From NCBI GenBank assembly GCA_019112625.1, contig DXIW01000013.1:32960-96959 (forward strand): a stretch of 64,000 nt of DNA. The letters are read 5' to 3'. Of the stretch, positions 47,705 to 57,690 are shown piece after piece. Numbering within the stretch: the first letter of the stretch is position 1; every line of letters begins with the position of its first letter. The translations under genes and the position numbers were made by a program. Source of the DNA: Candidatus Acutalibacter stercorigallinarum. Lineage in GTDB: Bacteria; Bacillota; Clostridia; Oscillospirales; Acutalibacteraceae. The notes below the pieces were generated by a model. That model was not told the DNA's origin. It searched no databases and saw only the letters and a program-made list of their open reading frames with translations.

Positions 47705-48901
47705 ATGGCAAAACGATTTTTCAAGGGACTTTGGGACTACATCAAAAAGGCGGACATCATTTTGTGGCTGCTGCTGGCCATGATCTCCGCCTACAGCCTG
47801 GTGCTGCTGCGCAGCGTGGACTACGCCACGGGGTCGGGGTACTTCCGCACCCAGCTGCTGGCCATCGGGCTGGGGGTGGCGGCCGCGGTGGTGGTCACCC
47901 TCATCGACTACGCGGAGATTGCCAATTTCTGGTACCTGCTGGCGGGGTTCTCCATCTTTCTGATGGTCTACACCAGCTTCTTCGGGGAGCAGGTGGTGGG
48001 CAGCGGCGGCGTAGACGCCAAGGCGTGGATCAACATCGCCGGCAGGACCTTCCAGTCCTCGGAGCTGGTGAAGATCGCCTTTATCCTCACCTTCGCCAAG
48101 CACCTGGACGTGCTGCGCAAGGGCAGCAAGCTGGACCACCCCCTCCACGTGATGCTGCTGGGCTGCCACGCCCTGGTGCCCATGCTCCTGTGCGAGATGC
48201 AGGGCGACACGGGGGCGGCCATCGTGTTTTTCGCCATTTTCCTCACCATGAGCCTCTCCGCGGGCATCAAGCTGCGGTATTTCGCCGCCCTGGGGGGCAT
48301 CGTGCTGGTGGCGCTGCCCCTGCTGTGGATGTTCGTGATGAAGGACTACCAGAAGGCCCGGTTCACCGCGGTGTTCAACCTGGAGGACCCCACGGTGCAG
48401 ATGGAGGACGGCTACCAGCAGTACCAGGGGCGCATCTCCATCGGCAGCGGCAGGCTGGACGGGACGGGGCTGTTTAACGGCACCCGGGTCGCCAACAAGA
48501 GCGTGCCCTTCCAGCAGAGCGACTACATCTTCTCTGTGGCAGGCGAGGAGCTGGGCTTTATCGGGTGCTCGCTGATCCTGTTGCTGCTGCTGCTGTTCAT
48601 GGCCAAGGTGCTCCACGTGGCCAGCACCTCCCGGGACGATTTGGGACGGTATATCTGCTTCGGCTTCTTCGGGATGATCGCCCTGCAGAGCGTATCCAAC
48701 ATCGGCATGTGTCTGGCGCTGCTCCCCGCCATGGGCGTGACCCTGCCCTTCTTCAGCGCGGGCGGGTCCTCGGCGGCCTGTATGTACCTGGGCTTCGGCC
48801 TGGTGCAGGCGGTGTACATGCGCCGCAAGGAGAGCGACGGCATGCGGCTGAAACGGAAGCAGCCCTTACGCTTCTTCTACAAGCAGCTGAAGGATATTTG
48901 A
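47705..48901 (+). CDS. rodA: Rod shape-determining protein RodA (FtsW/RodA/SpoVE)
   Basis: Polytopic; [27 protein letters not shown]-like region, [17 protein letters not shown]. Confidence 0.88.
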   Translation: MAKRFFKGLWDYIKKADIILWLLLAMISAYSLVLLRSVDYATGSGYFRTQLLAIGLGVAAAVVVTLIDYAEIANFWYLLAGFSIFLMVYTSFFGEQVVGSGGVDAKAWINIAGRTFQSSELVKIAFILTFAKHLDVLRKGSKLDHPLHVMLLGCHALVPMLLCEMQGDTGAAIVFFAIFLTMSLSAGIKLRYFAALGGIVLVALPLLWMFVMKDYQKARFTAVFNLEDPTVQMEDGYQQYQGRISIGSGRLDGTGLFNGTRVANKSVPFQQSDYIFSVAGEELGFIGCSLILLLLLLFMAKVLHVASTSRDDLGRYICFGFFGMIALQSVSNIGMCLALLPAMGVTLPFFSAGGSSAACMYLGFGLVQAVYMRRKESDGMRLKRKQPLRFFYKQLKDI

Positions 48902-48914
48902 ACAGACATCATGG

Positions 48915-48951
48915 AAAAAAGGCTGCCGTTGTGAACACGGCAGCCTTTTTT
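48915..48951. terminator. Bidirectional terminator after rodA and the flavin reductase gene
   Basis: AAAAAAGGCTGCCGT-TGTGAAC-ACGGCAGCCTTTTTT. Confidence 0.92.
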
Positions 48952-49008
48952 GGCGTTTTACAAAAAAACGGGATCGTATTGCTCTTTCAAAGCGTGAGAG
49001 CGCATTCC

Positions 49009-49659
49009 TCAATACTCGCTGTAATCCCGTATCTTTTTGAGAGCGCCGACATAATCGTGAGCAGTCCCCTTAAAATTATCTGGATCGATCGGGTGATGGA
49101 TATTATAAAGGATCCCCGTTTCTCCCGTCCTTCCCAGATCATCCTCGTCTATATGCCTCTCATCAATATGGACATTGACGATTTCGAGACATACCAAAAC
49201 AGAATCGTCGCCTTCGGCAATTTCTTTCTCCCACTTGAAGCGGCACTCCAGGTTCATAAAACATTCATCGACCAGCGGGGCGTTCACCTTTTCCGCTTTC
49301 CTCCAGGTCAATCCAGCGGTTTTGATCTCATCTATCTCAAACTCGTTGTTTCTACAGGTCGACATACACTTATCATACAAATCGGCAGACATAAAATTGA
49401 TGACAGCCTCCCCCGTTTCCTGGAGCGTTTGATATAGATGCCCGTATTTGCCAACAGCGGAAACAATGGCAAAATAACCGTTTTCCCCGCCGGTGAATGT
49501 CGTCCAGGACTGCATACAGGCGTTAGGCTGTCCATTGCTTTTATACGAAGTCATGATAAAGAGCGGAGAAGGGACTGAGGTGACGAACTCCATCCAGTGG
49601 AACCCATACATCTCCATGTTCTCCATCGATGCAGGCAACGTGCTGTACTGCTTTTTCAT
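49009..49659 (-). CDS. Flavin reductase family protein
   Basis: MEFVTSVPSPLFIMTSYKSNGQPNACMQSWTTFTG; noticeably lower GC than neighbours. Confidence 0.8.
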   Translation of the reverse strand: MKKQYSTLPASMENMEMYGFHWMEFVTSVPSPLFIMTSYKSNGQPNACMQSWTTFTGGENGYFAIVSAVGKYGHLYQTLQETGEAVINFMSADLYDKCMSTCRNNEFEIDEIKTAGLTWRKAEKVNAPLVDECFMNLECRFKWEKEIAEGDDSVLVCLEIVNVHIDERHIDEDDLGRTGETGILYNIHHPIDPDNFKGTAHDYVGALKKIRDYSEY

Positions 49660-49679
49660 ATCGATTTTTCTCCTCAAAA

Positions 49680-50687
49680 TCAGATCCCGGCCACATATTT
49701 GCGAAAGGTCGGCAGCATGCCGATCTTGTCCGGGGTGTGGGGCGGCATTTGGAGGATGTCGTAGCCGGGCAGGTTGTTGCCCTCCACGAACACGGGGCCG
49801 TTGGGGGTGACGCCCACGTCCCAGCCGATGTAGCGCATTTGTGGCACCCGGGTGGCGGCCTTGAGGCACAGGGCCTTGGACTCCTCCCAGTAGGGGATCT
49901 GGAAGCCCACCAGCTCTACCCCGGTGAGGGGATGGCGCTGGTAAGTGACCCGCTCCTTGTCGTAGCCGGGGGCGGAGATTTTGCCGGTCTCCAGATCGAT
50001 GGGGGCGAACATGCCCCCGGAGTGGAGGTTGTCCACCGGGCGGTCGCTGTTGCCGATGCGCACGAAGCCGTAGACGATGTGGGGGCCCTGGTCATTGAGG
50101 ATGGTGACGATGCGCAGGGTGTTGAGGCAGTGGGGGTTCAGGGCGTCCATCTGGGGGTGCTGGGTGATGACCTCCTCCACCACGCCGATGTTGTCCTGCT
50201 TCAGTTTGGCGTAAAGGCTGGCAACATCGGGGAAATCGGCGGTACGCAGTTTCTCCACGCCCTTTCCCCCGCTCTCCGCGTCGGGCTTGACCATGAAGGT
50301 ATCTTTGCCTTGGAGGAAGCGGGCCAGGTCCTCTTTGGAGGCCTTGGTGAAGTCCAGCCAATCCCGGCCCATACAGTCGGAGAAGGTGGTGTAAAAGTCT
50401 TTTTTGTTGTCGAACAGGTGGTAGTAGGCCCGGTCGTTTAAGAGGGCCACCAGCTTGTTGTTCACCTGGCGGGTGATGTAGGTGGCCCGCTGCTCCTCGG
50501 TGAGGTTGTAGAACTCGCAGAGGAGATAGTCGTTGTAGCCCGCGCCGTAGCGCAGGCCGCATTTGACCACGTCCGTCAGGATGGAGAGCCGGTTTTTCCC
50601 GCAGGCCTTGTGGACCTTGGACACGGTCTGGAACAGGCCGGCGTAGTCCATGCGCACCAGGCACTGGACCAGAAATTTCACATTCAT
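49680..50687 (-). CDS. Sugar-transfer-associated ATP-grasp domain protein
   Basis: FMVKPDAESGGKGVEKL, NTLRIVTI, YIGWDVGVTPNGPVFVEGNNLPG. Confidence 0.82.
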   Translation of the reverse strand: MNVKFLVQCLVRMDYAGLFQTVSKVHKACGKNRLSILTDVVKCGLRYGAGYNDYLLCEFYNLTEEQRATYITRQVNNKLVALLNDRAYYHLFDNKKDFYTTFSDCMGRDWLDFTKASKEDLARFLQGKDTFMVKPDAESGGKGVEKLRTADFPDVASLYAKLKQDNIGVVEEVITQHPQMDALNPHCLNTLRIVTILNDQGPHIVYGFVRIGNSDRPVDNLHSGGMFAPIDLETGKISAPGYDKERVTYQRHPLTGVELVGFQIPYWEESKALCLKAATRVPQMRYIGWDVGVTPNGPVFVEGNNLPGYDILQMPPHTPDKIGMLPTFRKYVAGI

Positions 50688-50704
50688 CTGCTTCCCTCTC
50701 TTTC

Positions 50705-50926
50705 TCAGCCGCCGAAGGCCCTGCGCTGCTTGTCCAAAATGCGCTGGCGGCGGCGCTGGGTCTCCTCTTCGTCCAGGCGCAGCTCCCCCTCGTCGGTGAT
50801 CTGCAGCACGCAGCCGGGCTTGGCCTCTTTGGGCAGCTCCGAGAGCTCGATGGCGAAGTACTTCTGGTCGCTGTCCTCGCAGATGGCGTATTTCCCCTCG
50901 AAGCGGTCGATGACTAGCTGTTTCAT
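50705..50926 (-). CDS. DUF3006 domain protein
   Basis: MKQLVIDRFEGKYAICED...IELSELPKEAKPGCVLQI. Confidence 0.82.
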   Translation of the reverse strand: MKQLVIDRFEGKYAICEDSDQKYFAIELSELPKEAKPGCVLQITDEGELRLDEEETQRRRQRILDKQRRAFGG

Positions 50927-50950
50927 AGTGTGAACCATCCTTTTTTCCAA

Positions 50951-51895
50951 CTATTTTTCGGTCTCTATGGTAAGGGCGCCCTCCTCTACGGAGAACACCA
51001 CCGTGCCGTCGGTATCGGTGCGGTAGATTTCTGCCCCGGCTTTCTCCAGGCGGCGCAGGGGTTTGTCCCGGGGCAGCTCGTTGCGGTCGGGCCCCACGGA
51101 GATCACGGCGTATGCAGGGCTTACCGCCTCTACAAAGCGCTTGCTGCAGGAGCTGGCGCTGCCGTGGTGGGGGACCTTGAGCAGGCCGGCGCTCAGGTCC
51201 AGGCCGGATTTTACATAGTCAAGCTCCGCCTCCTCCTCGATGTCCCCGCAGAACAGGGCGGTGAAGCCCTGGTACTCCAGCCGGCACACCAGGGAGGAGT
51301 TGTTGGTGTCCTCGTACTCCCGGAAAGGGCCCAGCACGGTGAACACCGCCTCCCCCAGGGAGAAGGTGTCCCCCTGGGCCAGGGCGCGCCGGGAAAAGCC
51401 GCCCCGGTCCAGCTCCCGCTGGAGGGCGTCGTATTCCAGGCTGTCCGCCTCCAGGGCAAACTCCGACTGGAGGAAGGCCTTGACCGGCACCTCCCGGAGG
51501 ACCTGGGCCATACCGCCGATGTGGTCGCTGTCCGGGTGGGTCATCACCACAAAGTCCAGGGAGGTGACGCCCTGGCGGGCCAGGTAGTCCACCACCACGT
51601 CCCCGCCGTCGGCGGCCCCGGCGTCGATGAGGCCGGCGTGGTCCCCGCACTGGACGAGGATGGCGTCGGCCTTGCCCACGTCGATTACGTGGATTCGCAG
51701 GCCGGAGACCTCCTCCGCCCCGCCGAAGCCCGAGGCCAGGAAGAGCCGGTTCCAGAACACCCGGCCGGGGTAGCTGGCGGAGAACAGCAGCACCGCGGCC
51801 AGGAGCAGCATGCCCGCCACCGGCAGAAAGTCCCGGAGACTGAGCTTGGGAAAACGCTTTTTGGCCCGGTGGGCCGGGCGGGACCCCTTCCCCAT
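50951..51895 (-). CDS. ComEC/Rec2-type MBL-fold hydrolase
   Basis: IHVIDVGKADAILVQ, THPDSDHIGGM, LKVPHHGSASS. Confidence 0.9.
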   Translation of the reverse strand: MGKGSRPAHRAKKRFPKLSLRDFLPVAGMLLLAAVLLFSASYPGRVFWNRLFLASGFGGAEEVSGLRIHVIDVGKADAILVQCGDHAGLIDAGAADGGDVVVDYLARQGVTSLDFVVMTHPDSDHIGGMAQVLREVPVKAFLQSEFALEADSLEYDALQRELDRGGFSRRALAQGDTFSLGEAVFTVLGPFREYEDTNNSSLVCRLEYQGFTALFCGDIEEEAELDYVKSGLDLSAGLLKVPHHGSASSCSKRFVEAVSPAYAVISVGPDRNELPRDKPLRRLEKAGAEIYRTDTDGTVVFSVEEGALTIETEK

Positions 51896-51898
51896 GGT

Positions 51899-54619
51899 TC
51901 AGTCCTCCTCCGGCGGGGGAGGCACGTCGGGCTTTTGCATGTTCTTCTCCATCCACTGGGCGTAGGTCATCAGCACCTGGCGGGGCTTGGAGCCCTCGTG
52001 GGGGCCCACCACGCCCAGCTGCTCCATGTCGTCGATGAGGCGGCCCGCCCGGGCATAGCCCAGCCGCAGCCGGCGCTGGAGGAGGGAGGTGGACGCCTGG
52101 CCCGCCTCTACCACCACTTTGATGGCCTCGTCGATCATGGGGTCGTTGCCGCCGCTGTCGCCGTCGGAGCTGTCGCCGCCGGAGGACTCGCTGGCGGCGT
52201 TGCGCTCGATCTCCTCCAGCACGTCTTTGTCGTATTCCAGGGACTTGGATTTCTTGACAAAGTCCACCACCGCGGCGATCTCCCCGTCGGTGACGTTGCA
52301 GCCCTGGACGCGGATGGGCTTATTCACCCCCACCGGGGCGAAGAGCATATCGCCGTAGCCCAGGAGCTTCTCCGCGCCGGCGGCGTCCAGAATGGTGCGG
52401 GAGTCCACGGCGTTGGACACGGTGAGGGCGATGCGGCTGGGGATGTTGGCCTTGATGAGGCCCGTGACCACGTCTACCGAGGGGCGCTGGGTGGCCACCA
52501 CCAGGTGCATCCCGGCGGCGCGGGCCAGCTGGGCCAGGCGGCAGATGGAGTCCTCCACCTCCTTGGGGGCGGCCATCATCAGGTCGGCCAGCTCGTCGAT
52601 GATGATGACGATCTGGGGCATGGCGGGCATGGGCTGGCCGTTTTCGTCCTGGTAGTTCTGGGACTCCGCCAGGGAGTTGTAGCCCTTTAGGTTGCGCACG
52701 TTGCACTCGGAGAAGATCTTATAGCGCTTCATCATCTCCGACACCGCCCAGCCCAGGGCCCCGGAGGCCTTGTGGGGGTCGGTGACCACGGGCACCAGCA
52801 TGTGGGGCATGCCGTTGTACTCGGTGAGCTCCACGGCCTTGGGGTCGATCATCAGAAAGCGCACCTCGTCGGGGGTGGCTTTATAGAGCATGCTGATGAT
52901 AAGGGAGTTGATGCACACCGACTTGCCCGAGCCCGTGGTGCCCGCGATGAGCAGGTGGGGCATCCGGGCCAGGTCCGCCACCACAGGCTGGCCGGCGATG
53001 TCCCGGCCCAGGGCCACGGTGAGCTTCCCCTTGGAGGTCTGGAATTGGTTGGACTGGATCAGGTCCCGCATGCGCACGGAGCTGCGGGTCTTGTTGGGCA
53101 CCTCGATGCCCACGGCGGCCTTGCCGGGGATGGGGGCCTCGATGCGCACGCCGGTGGCGGCCAGGTTCAGGGCCAGGTCGTCGGCCAGGTTGGTGATCTT
53201 GCTGATCTTCACCCCGGCGGCGGGCTGGATCTCATACCGGGTGACAGCAGGGCCCCGGCAGATGTCAAGAATCTTGGTCTGGACCCCGAAGCTCTTCAAG
53301 GTGTCCACCAGGATGCGGCCATTGGTCTGGAGCTCCTCGGTCTCGGCGGCGGGGTCGCCCTGGGGGCTCTCCGCCAGCATGGTGATGGGCGGGAAGCAGT
53401 AGGCGCTCTGGGGCTGGGCAGCCTGGTACTGGAATTGCTCCTGGGGGGTGGCCTCCCGGCGCTTGCCCTCCTCCCGCTTCTGGAGAAACTCCTCGGTGAG
53501 GGCGGCCACCTCGTCCAGGGGCTCCTTCCCCTCCTCCAGCAGGTCCTCCTTCTCCCCGGCGGGGGGAGCTTCCTCCGTCACGGCGGGCTCCTCCGGGGAC
53601 TCCTGGGAGGCCTCGGGCACCGGGGAGTGGACCGTATGTACCGGCGGGGCGGGGAGCTTCAGCTCCTGGACGGCCTTCACGGCCTCTTCCAGCTCCTGGG
53701 TGCCGGTGACGATGGCGGACGCCGCTTCCTCCTGGGGGTCGGCCTCTGAGGCGGAGCCGTCGGCCAAGCCAAAGACAGCCTTGAGTTTATCCAGCTTCTC
53801 GTTGGGCTCTTTCTGCTTTTTCTTGGGTTCCGGTTTGGGGAAGGAGCCGGCAGTCCCCAAGGACTGCACCGGGTGGGCGGGCAGCGGGGGCTCTAAGGGC
53901 ACGTCGATGTCCGCGCGCTCCTGCTCCAGGAGCTGGCGCTCCTCTTCCCTGCGCTGGCGGGCGTTCTGGATGCCCTCGCTGACCACGTCCACCGGCTTTT
54001 TCAGGGTGCGGAACAGGCCGATGAGGGTGGTGCCCGTGAGGACCATGATGGCCACGAACAGCAGCAGCAGGACGATGATCTTGGCGCCCAGCTCACCGGC
54101 GGCGTAGAGCAGGGGCTGGCCCAGCAGGCCCCCCACCACCCCGCCGCTGGTGTTGGCGTTGCGGCTGTACAGGATGCTGAGATATTCCCCGAAGTTGAGG
54201 CCGTCGGGAAGCTTGGATGCGCCGAAGATGAAGCCGGTGGCGCAGAACAGCACGATGACCACCACGGTCATCCAGATTTTACCGGTGATGGAGCCCCGGG
54301 GCTTTTCCAGGGCGGTGATCACCGCCACGTAGACCATGAGCACGGGCCACAGCAGGGCCCAGCTGCCGAACAGGCCCAGCACCGCATTGTGGGCCCAGTT
54401 CCACAGGTTGTCCCCGGGGATGAGCACCAGGCAGGCCAGCAGGATGGCGCAGGCGAAGAGCACCACCGCCCGGACCTGGTTTTTCTGCCGCACCTGTTCG
54501 GCGGTGGGGCGCTGGGGGGCGGTGTTCTTCCCCCGGCCAGCGCCGCGGCCGGCGGGGGCGGCGCCCCGCTTCGCGGCAGTTTTCTTTTTCCCGGCAGAAG
54601 CCGGCTTTTTCGCAGCCAA
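51899..54619 (-). CDS. ftsK: DNA translocase FtsK/SpoIIIE
   Basis: Four N-terminal TMs, acidic linker, [16 protein letters not shown]-terminal gamma wHTH. Confidence 0.96.
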   Translation of the reverse strand: MAAKKPASAGKKKTAAKRGAAPAGRGAGRGKNTAPQRPTAEQVRQKNQVRAVVLFACAILLACLVLIPGDNLWNWAHNAVLGLFGSWALLWPVLMVYVAVITALEKPRGSITGKIWMTVVVIVLFCATGFIFGASKLPDGLNFGEYLSILYSRNANTSGGVVGGLLGQPLLYAAGELGAKIIVLLLLFVAIMVLTGTTLIGLFRTLKKPVDVVSEGIQNARQRREEERQLLEQERADIDVPLEPPLPAHPVQSLGTAGSFPKPEPKKKQKEPNEKLDKLKAVFGLADGSASEADPQEEAASAIVTGTQELEEAVKAVQELKLPAPPVHTVHSPVPEASQESPEEPAVTEEAPPAGEKEDLLEEGKEPLDEVAALTEEFLQKREEGKRREATPQEQFQYQAAQPQSAYCFPPITMLAESPQGDPAAETEELQTNGRILVDTLKSFGVQTKILDICRGPAVTRYEIQPAAGVKISKITNLADDLALNLAATGVRIEAPIPGKAAVGIEVPNKTRSSVRMRDLIQSNQFQTSKGKLTVALGRDIAGQPVVADLARMPHLLIAGTTGSGKSVCINSLIISMLYKATPDEVRFLMIDPKAVELTEYNGMPHMLVPVVTDPHKASGALGWAVSEMMKRYKIFSECNVRNLKGYNSLAESQNYQDENGQPMPAMPQIVIIIDELADLMMAAPKEVEDSICRLAQLARAAGMHLVVATQRPSVDVVTGLIKANIPSRIALTVSNAVDSRTILDAAGAEKLLGYGDMLFAPVGVNKPIRVQGCNVTDGEIAAVVDFVKKSKSLEYDKDVLEEIERNAASESSGGDSSDGDSGGNDPMIDEAIKVVVEAGQASTSLLQRRLRLGYARAGRLIDDMEQLGVVGPHEGSKPRQVLMTYAQWMEKNMQKPDVPPPPEED

Positions 54620-54659
54620 GATGTTTCCCCTCCCTTTTCTTACTCTTCCGGCTGGGCCC

Positions 54660-55601
54660 TTACAGGGGGGCGCCGGTGAACAGGTTCTTATTGAGGATAT
54701 GTTCGATGATGCCCAGCACCGTCACCAGCGTGCCGGCGATGAGGGTGTAGTAGGCGAAGATGGTCAGCTTGTTGGTGGTGACGATCCACTTTAAGAGCTT
54801 GATGGCCAGAAAGCCCACGATGGCCGCGGTGATAACCCCGGCGATGAGGGGCGCGGCGCCGATGGCGGCGCCGTCGGAGCCCAGGTCCTTGAGGGACACC
54901 ACAGCCGCCGCGGCGATGGCAGGGATACCCAGCACGAAGGAGTAGTCCAGGGCGGTCTGCTGGTTGATGCCCCGCAGCAGCCCCACCGAGAGGGTGGAGC
55001 CGGACCGGGAGAGCCCCGGGAACACGGCGGCCACGCACTGGGTAAGGCCGATGACGATGGCGTCTACAGTGTGGAGCTTCTTCCGGCCGGGATTTTGCAC
55101 CCGCCTGCCCTGCCGGTCCTGGATGGTCTTTTTATGGGTGAGGCGGTCGGCCCGGATGCCCAAAAACAGCAGGGCGCTGGTGGCCAGCAGGGCCAGGCCC
55201 TCGGCCAGCATGCTGGAGTCGGAGCCCAGCTGGTCGGACAGGTCCTTGAGCTGCATGCCGGTGCCCGGGATGGGGGCGAACAGCAGGAACAGGGGCAAAA
55301 GCCCGATGATGAGCATGAAGATCAGCCGGCGGTCGTGGTTCATCTCGCTCCACTTGAATTTGCCGTGGACCACGTCCACGCACAGGGAGCCAAACTCCTT
55401 GAGGAGTCGCCAGATGAGCTTCCGGTACACGAACACCACCGCCACCAGGGTGCCCAGGTGGAGCATGATGTCGAACAAGATGCCCGGCAGCTCGATGCCG
55501 AACAGGTGCTTGGAGATGGACAGGTGCCCGCTGCTGGAGACCGGCAGAAACTCGGTGGCGCCTTGGATGATACCCTGGATGATGGCTTCGAAAACTGTCA
55601 T
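54660..55601 (-). CDS. uppP: Undecaprenyl-diphosphatase
   Basis: [26 protein letters not shown]. Confidence 0.96.
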   Translation of the reverse strand: MTVFEAIIQGIIQGATEFLPVSSSGHLSISKHLFGIELPGILFDIMLHLGTLVAVVFVYRKLIWRLLKEFGSLCVDVVHGKFKWSEMNHDRRLIFMLIIGLLPLFLLFAPIPGTGMQLKDLSDQLGSDSSMLAEGLALLATSALLFLGIRADRLTHKKTIQDRQGRRVQNPGRKKLHTVDAIVIGLTQCVAAVFPGLSRSGSTLSVGLLRGINQQTALDYSFVLGIPAIAAAAVVSLKDLGSDGAAIGAAPLIAGVITAAIVGFLAIKLLKWIVTTNKLTIFAYYTLIAGTLVTVLGIIEHILNKNLFTGAPL

Positions 55602-55638
55602 ATGTTCCTCCTATGTAGCGGCGGAGCCGCCGGGCGGG

Positions 55639-56400
55639 TCATTTGGCCCGTTTCCGCGGCTGCGCCGGTCTGTTGCGTTTTTTCTTCTCCTGGCCGATCA
55701 TGCCGGTCAGGCAGTCCATGGCGTCGGACAGGGAGCCCAGCGAGTCGATGAGCCCCTCCTCCACCGCGTCGGGGCCGTCCAGGACCGTGCCCACGTCCAT
55801 CACCAGCTCCTGGGTGTTCATGGCCAGGGTGGTGAAGCGCTCCCGGCTGATGTGGGAGTTCTGCACCACGAAGTTGGTGATGCGGTCCTGCATCCGCTGG
55901 AAGTACTCCAGGGTCTGGGGGATGCCCAGCACCAGGCCGTTCATCCGCACCGGGTGGATGGTCATGGAGGCGCTCTCGGCGATAAAGGACCGTTTGGCCG
56001 CCACCGCCAGGGGCACCCCGATGGAGTGGCCGCCCCCCAGCACCAGGGAGACGGTGGGCTTTTTCATGCCCGCCACCAGCTCCGCCAGGGCCAGGCCGGC
56101 CTCCACGTCGCCGCCCACGGTATTGAGCAGCACCAGGAGGCCGTCGATCTGGGGGTCCTCCTCCACCGCGACGATCTGGGGGATGACGTGCTCGTACTTG
56201 GTGGTCTTGTTCTGGGAGGGCAGGATATAGTGGCCTTCGATCTGCCCGATGATGGTGAGGCAGTGGATGGTATGCCCGCCCACCCGGGTGGTGACGGAAC
56301 CGCTCTCCGCGATCTGGCGGCACTGGTCCGGCGCCTGGCCGGGGGCCTGGTCCTCCAGGTCCTTCTCCGCCCGGACGCGCTTGGCTGTGTCTTTTTTCAT
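55639..56400 (-). CDS. ClpP-fold protease-like (TepA/YmfB type)
   Basis: LVLLNTVGGDVEAGLALAE, GGGHSIGVPLA; position next to ftsK/spoIIIE matches Bacillus tepA. Confidence 0.85.
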   Translation of the reverse strand: MKKDTAKRVRAEKDLEDQAPGQAPDQCRQIAESGSVTTRVGGHTIHCLTIIGQIEGHYILPSQNKTTKYEHVIPQIVAVEEDPQIDGLLVLLNTVGGDVEAGLALAELVAGMKKPTVSLVLGGGHSIGVPLAVAAKRSFIAESASMTIHPVRMNGLVLGIPQTLEYFQRMQDRITNFVVQNSHISRERFTTLAMNTQELVMDVGTVLDGPDAVEEGLIDSLGSLSDAMDCLTGMIGQEKKKRNRPAQPRKRAK

Positions 56401-56626
56401 AAACGGCACATCTCCTTTCGGAGATAGTCTGCCGTGGGCAGGGCAAAATCATACCTTGGCCGGGGGAAATTCCCGCCGGACTGGAATGAACCAATCTATT
56501 ATACCATTTGTTTCCGGTTTCAGCAAGGAAAAAGCGGCGGCGGGGGAAAAAATCCTCTCTCCCTTTACGTTGCGGTTGGACCGTGATATAATTTGTGCGA
56601 AGAGACCACGTGAGAGGAGCGGGAGG

Positions 56627-57568
56627 ATGGAAAGTTTACGGATTGCCCTGGAGACGGTGCTGCCTTTATTTTTGCTGCTGGCCATCGGGTATGTGGTGAA
56701 GCTGTCCGGCATGATGAACGAGACCTCGGTAAGGCAGATGAACAAGGTCATCTTTCAGATTTTCCTGCCGCTGCTGGTGTTCACCAACATCTACAACACG
56801 GAGCTGGCGGAGAGCTTCCGCTCGGACCTGCTGCTGTACGCGGTGGCCGGGGTGCTCATCCAGTTCCTCCTCTCCCTGTGCATCGTGCTGCTGGGGGTGA
56901 AGGACAACGCCAAGCGGGGGGTGATGCTCCAGGGCATGTTCCGCAGCAACTTCGTGCTGTTCGGCATCCCCATCAGCACCACCCTGTACGGGGACACCGC
57001 CGCGGGGCTGGCGTCCATCCTCATCGCCGTCATCATCCCCCTGTACAACGCCCTGGCGGTGGTGGCCCTGGAGATGTTCAACGGCAAGAAGCCCAGCTTT
57101 TTCAAGATTTTATTCGGCATCCTCACCAACCCGCTGATCCTGGCCTCGGCGGCGGGCATCCTGTTCGTGGTGTTCCAGATCCCCCTGCCGGAGATGGTCT
57201 ACGACGCCGCCATGGACCTCTCCGCCATCGCCACGCCCCTGGCCTTCATCATCCTGGGGGCCTCCTTCAGCTTTGGGGACGTGGGCCGCTATGTCAAAGA
57301 GCTGTTCCTCACCCTGGGGATGAAGCTGGTGGTCTTCCCTGCCCTGTTTTTGGGGATTGCCATCCTCCTGGGGTTCCGGGACGCCTCCCTGGCGGTGCTG
57401 CTCACTGTGTTCGCCGCGCCGGTGGCGGTGTCCTCCTTCACCATGGCCCAGCAGATGGGCGGCGACGACAAGCTGGCCGCCCAGATCGTGGTGTTCTGCA
57501 CCCTGTTTTCCATCCTCACCATTTTCCTGCTGGTGTTTTTCCTCAAGGAGTTCCATTTCTTCGCGTGA
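56627..57568 (+). CDS. AEC family transporter
   Basis: LLAIGYVVKLSGMMNETSVRQMNKVIFQIFLPLLVFTNIY; ten hydrophobic helices. Confidence 0.88.
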   Translation: MESLRIALETVLPLFLLLAIGYVVKLSGMMNETSVRQMNKVIFQIFLPLLVFTNIYNTELAESFRSDLLLYAVAGVLIQFLLSLCIVLLGVKDNAKRGVMLQGMFRSNFVLFGIPISTTLYGDTAAGLASILIAVIIPLYNALAVVALEMFNGKKPSFFKILFGILTNPLILASAAGILFVVFQIPLPEMVYDAAMDLSAIATPLAFIILGASFSFGDVGRYVKELFLTLGMKLVVFPALFLGIAILLGFRDASLAVLLTVFAAPVAVSSFTMAQQMGGDDKLAAQIVVFCTLFSILTIFLLVFFLKEFHFFA

Positions 57569-57629
57569 CCTTTCCTCCCGCCGCTGCTGGCGGGAGGATG
57601 TTTTTTGTGGAAAACGCTCTGTTCTTTCC

Positions 57630-57676
57630 TTGACAGAACCGGGCTTTTGTTAGATAATATACCTATCATATTACAA
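57630..57676 (+). promoter_or_regulatory. acn-icd-rex promoter with overlapping imperfect palindrome
   Basis: TTGACA-17-GATAAT; 57647..57676 TTGTTAGATAATATACCTATCATATTACAA is an imperfect dyad. Confidence 0.7.
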
Positions 57677-57690
57677 GGGGGAGAAACCTC

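Noticed and set aside
50930-52690. 586-aa plus-strand ORF over the MBL and ftsK genes
   Set aside because: Shadow ORF with biased composition.
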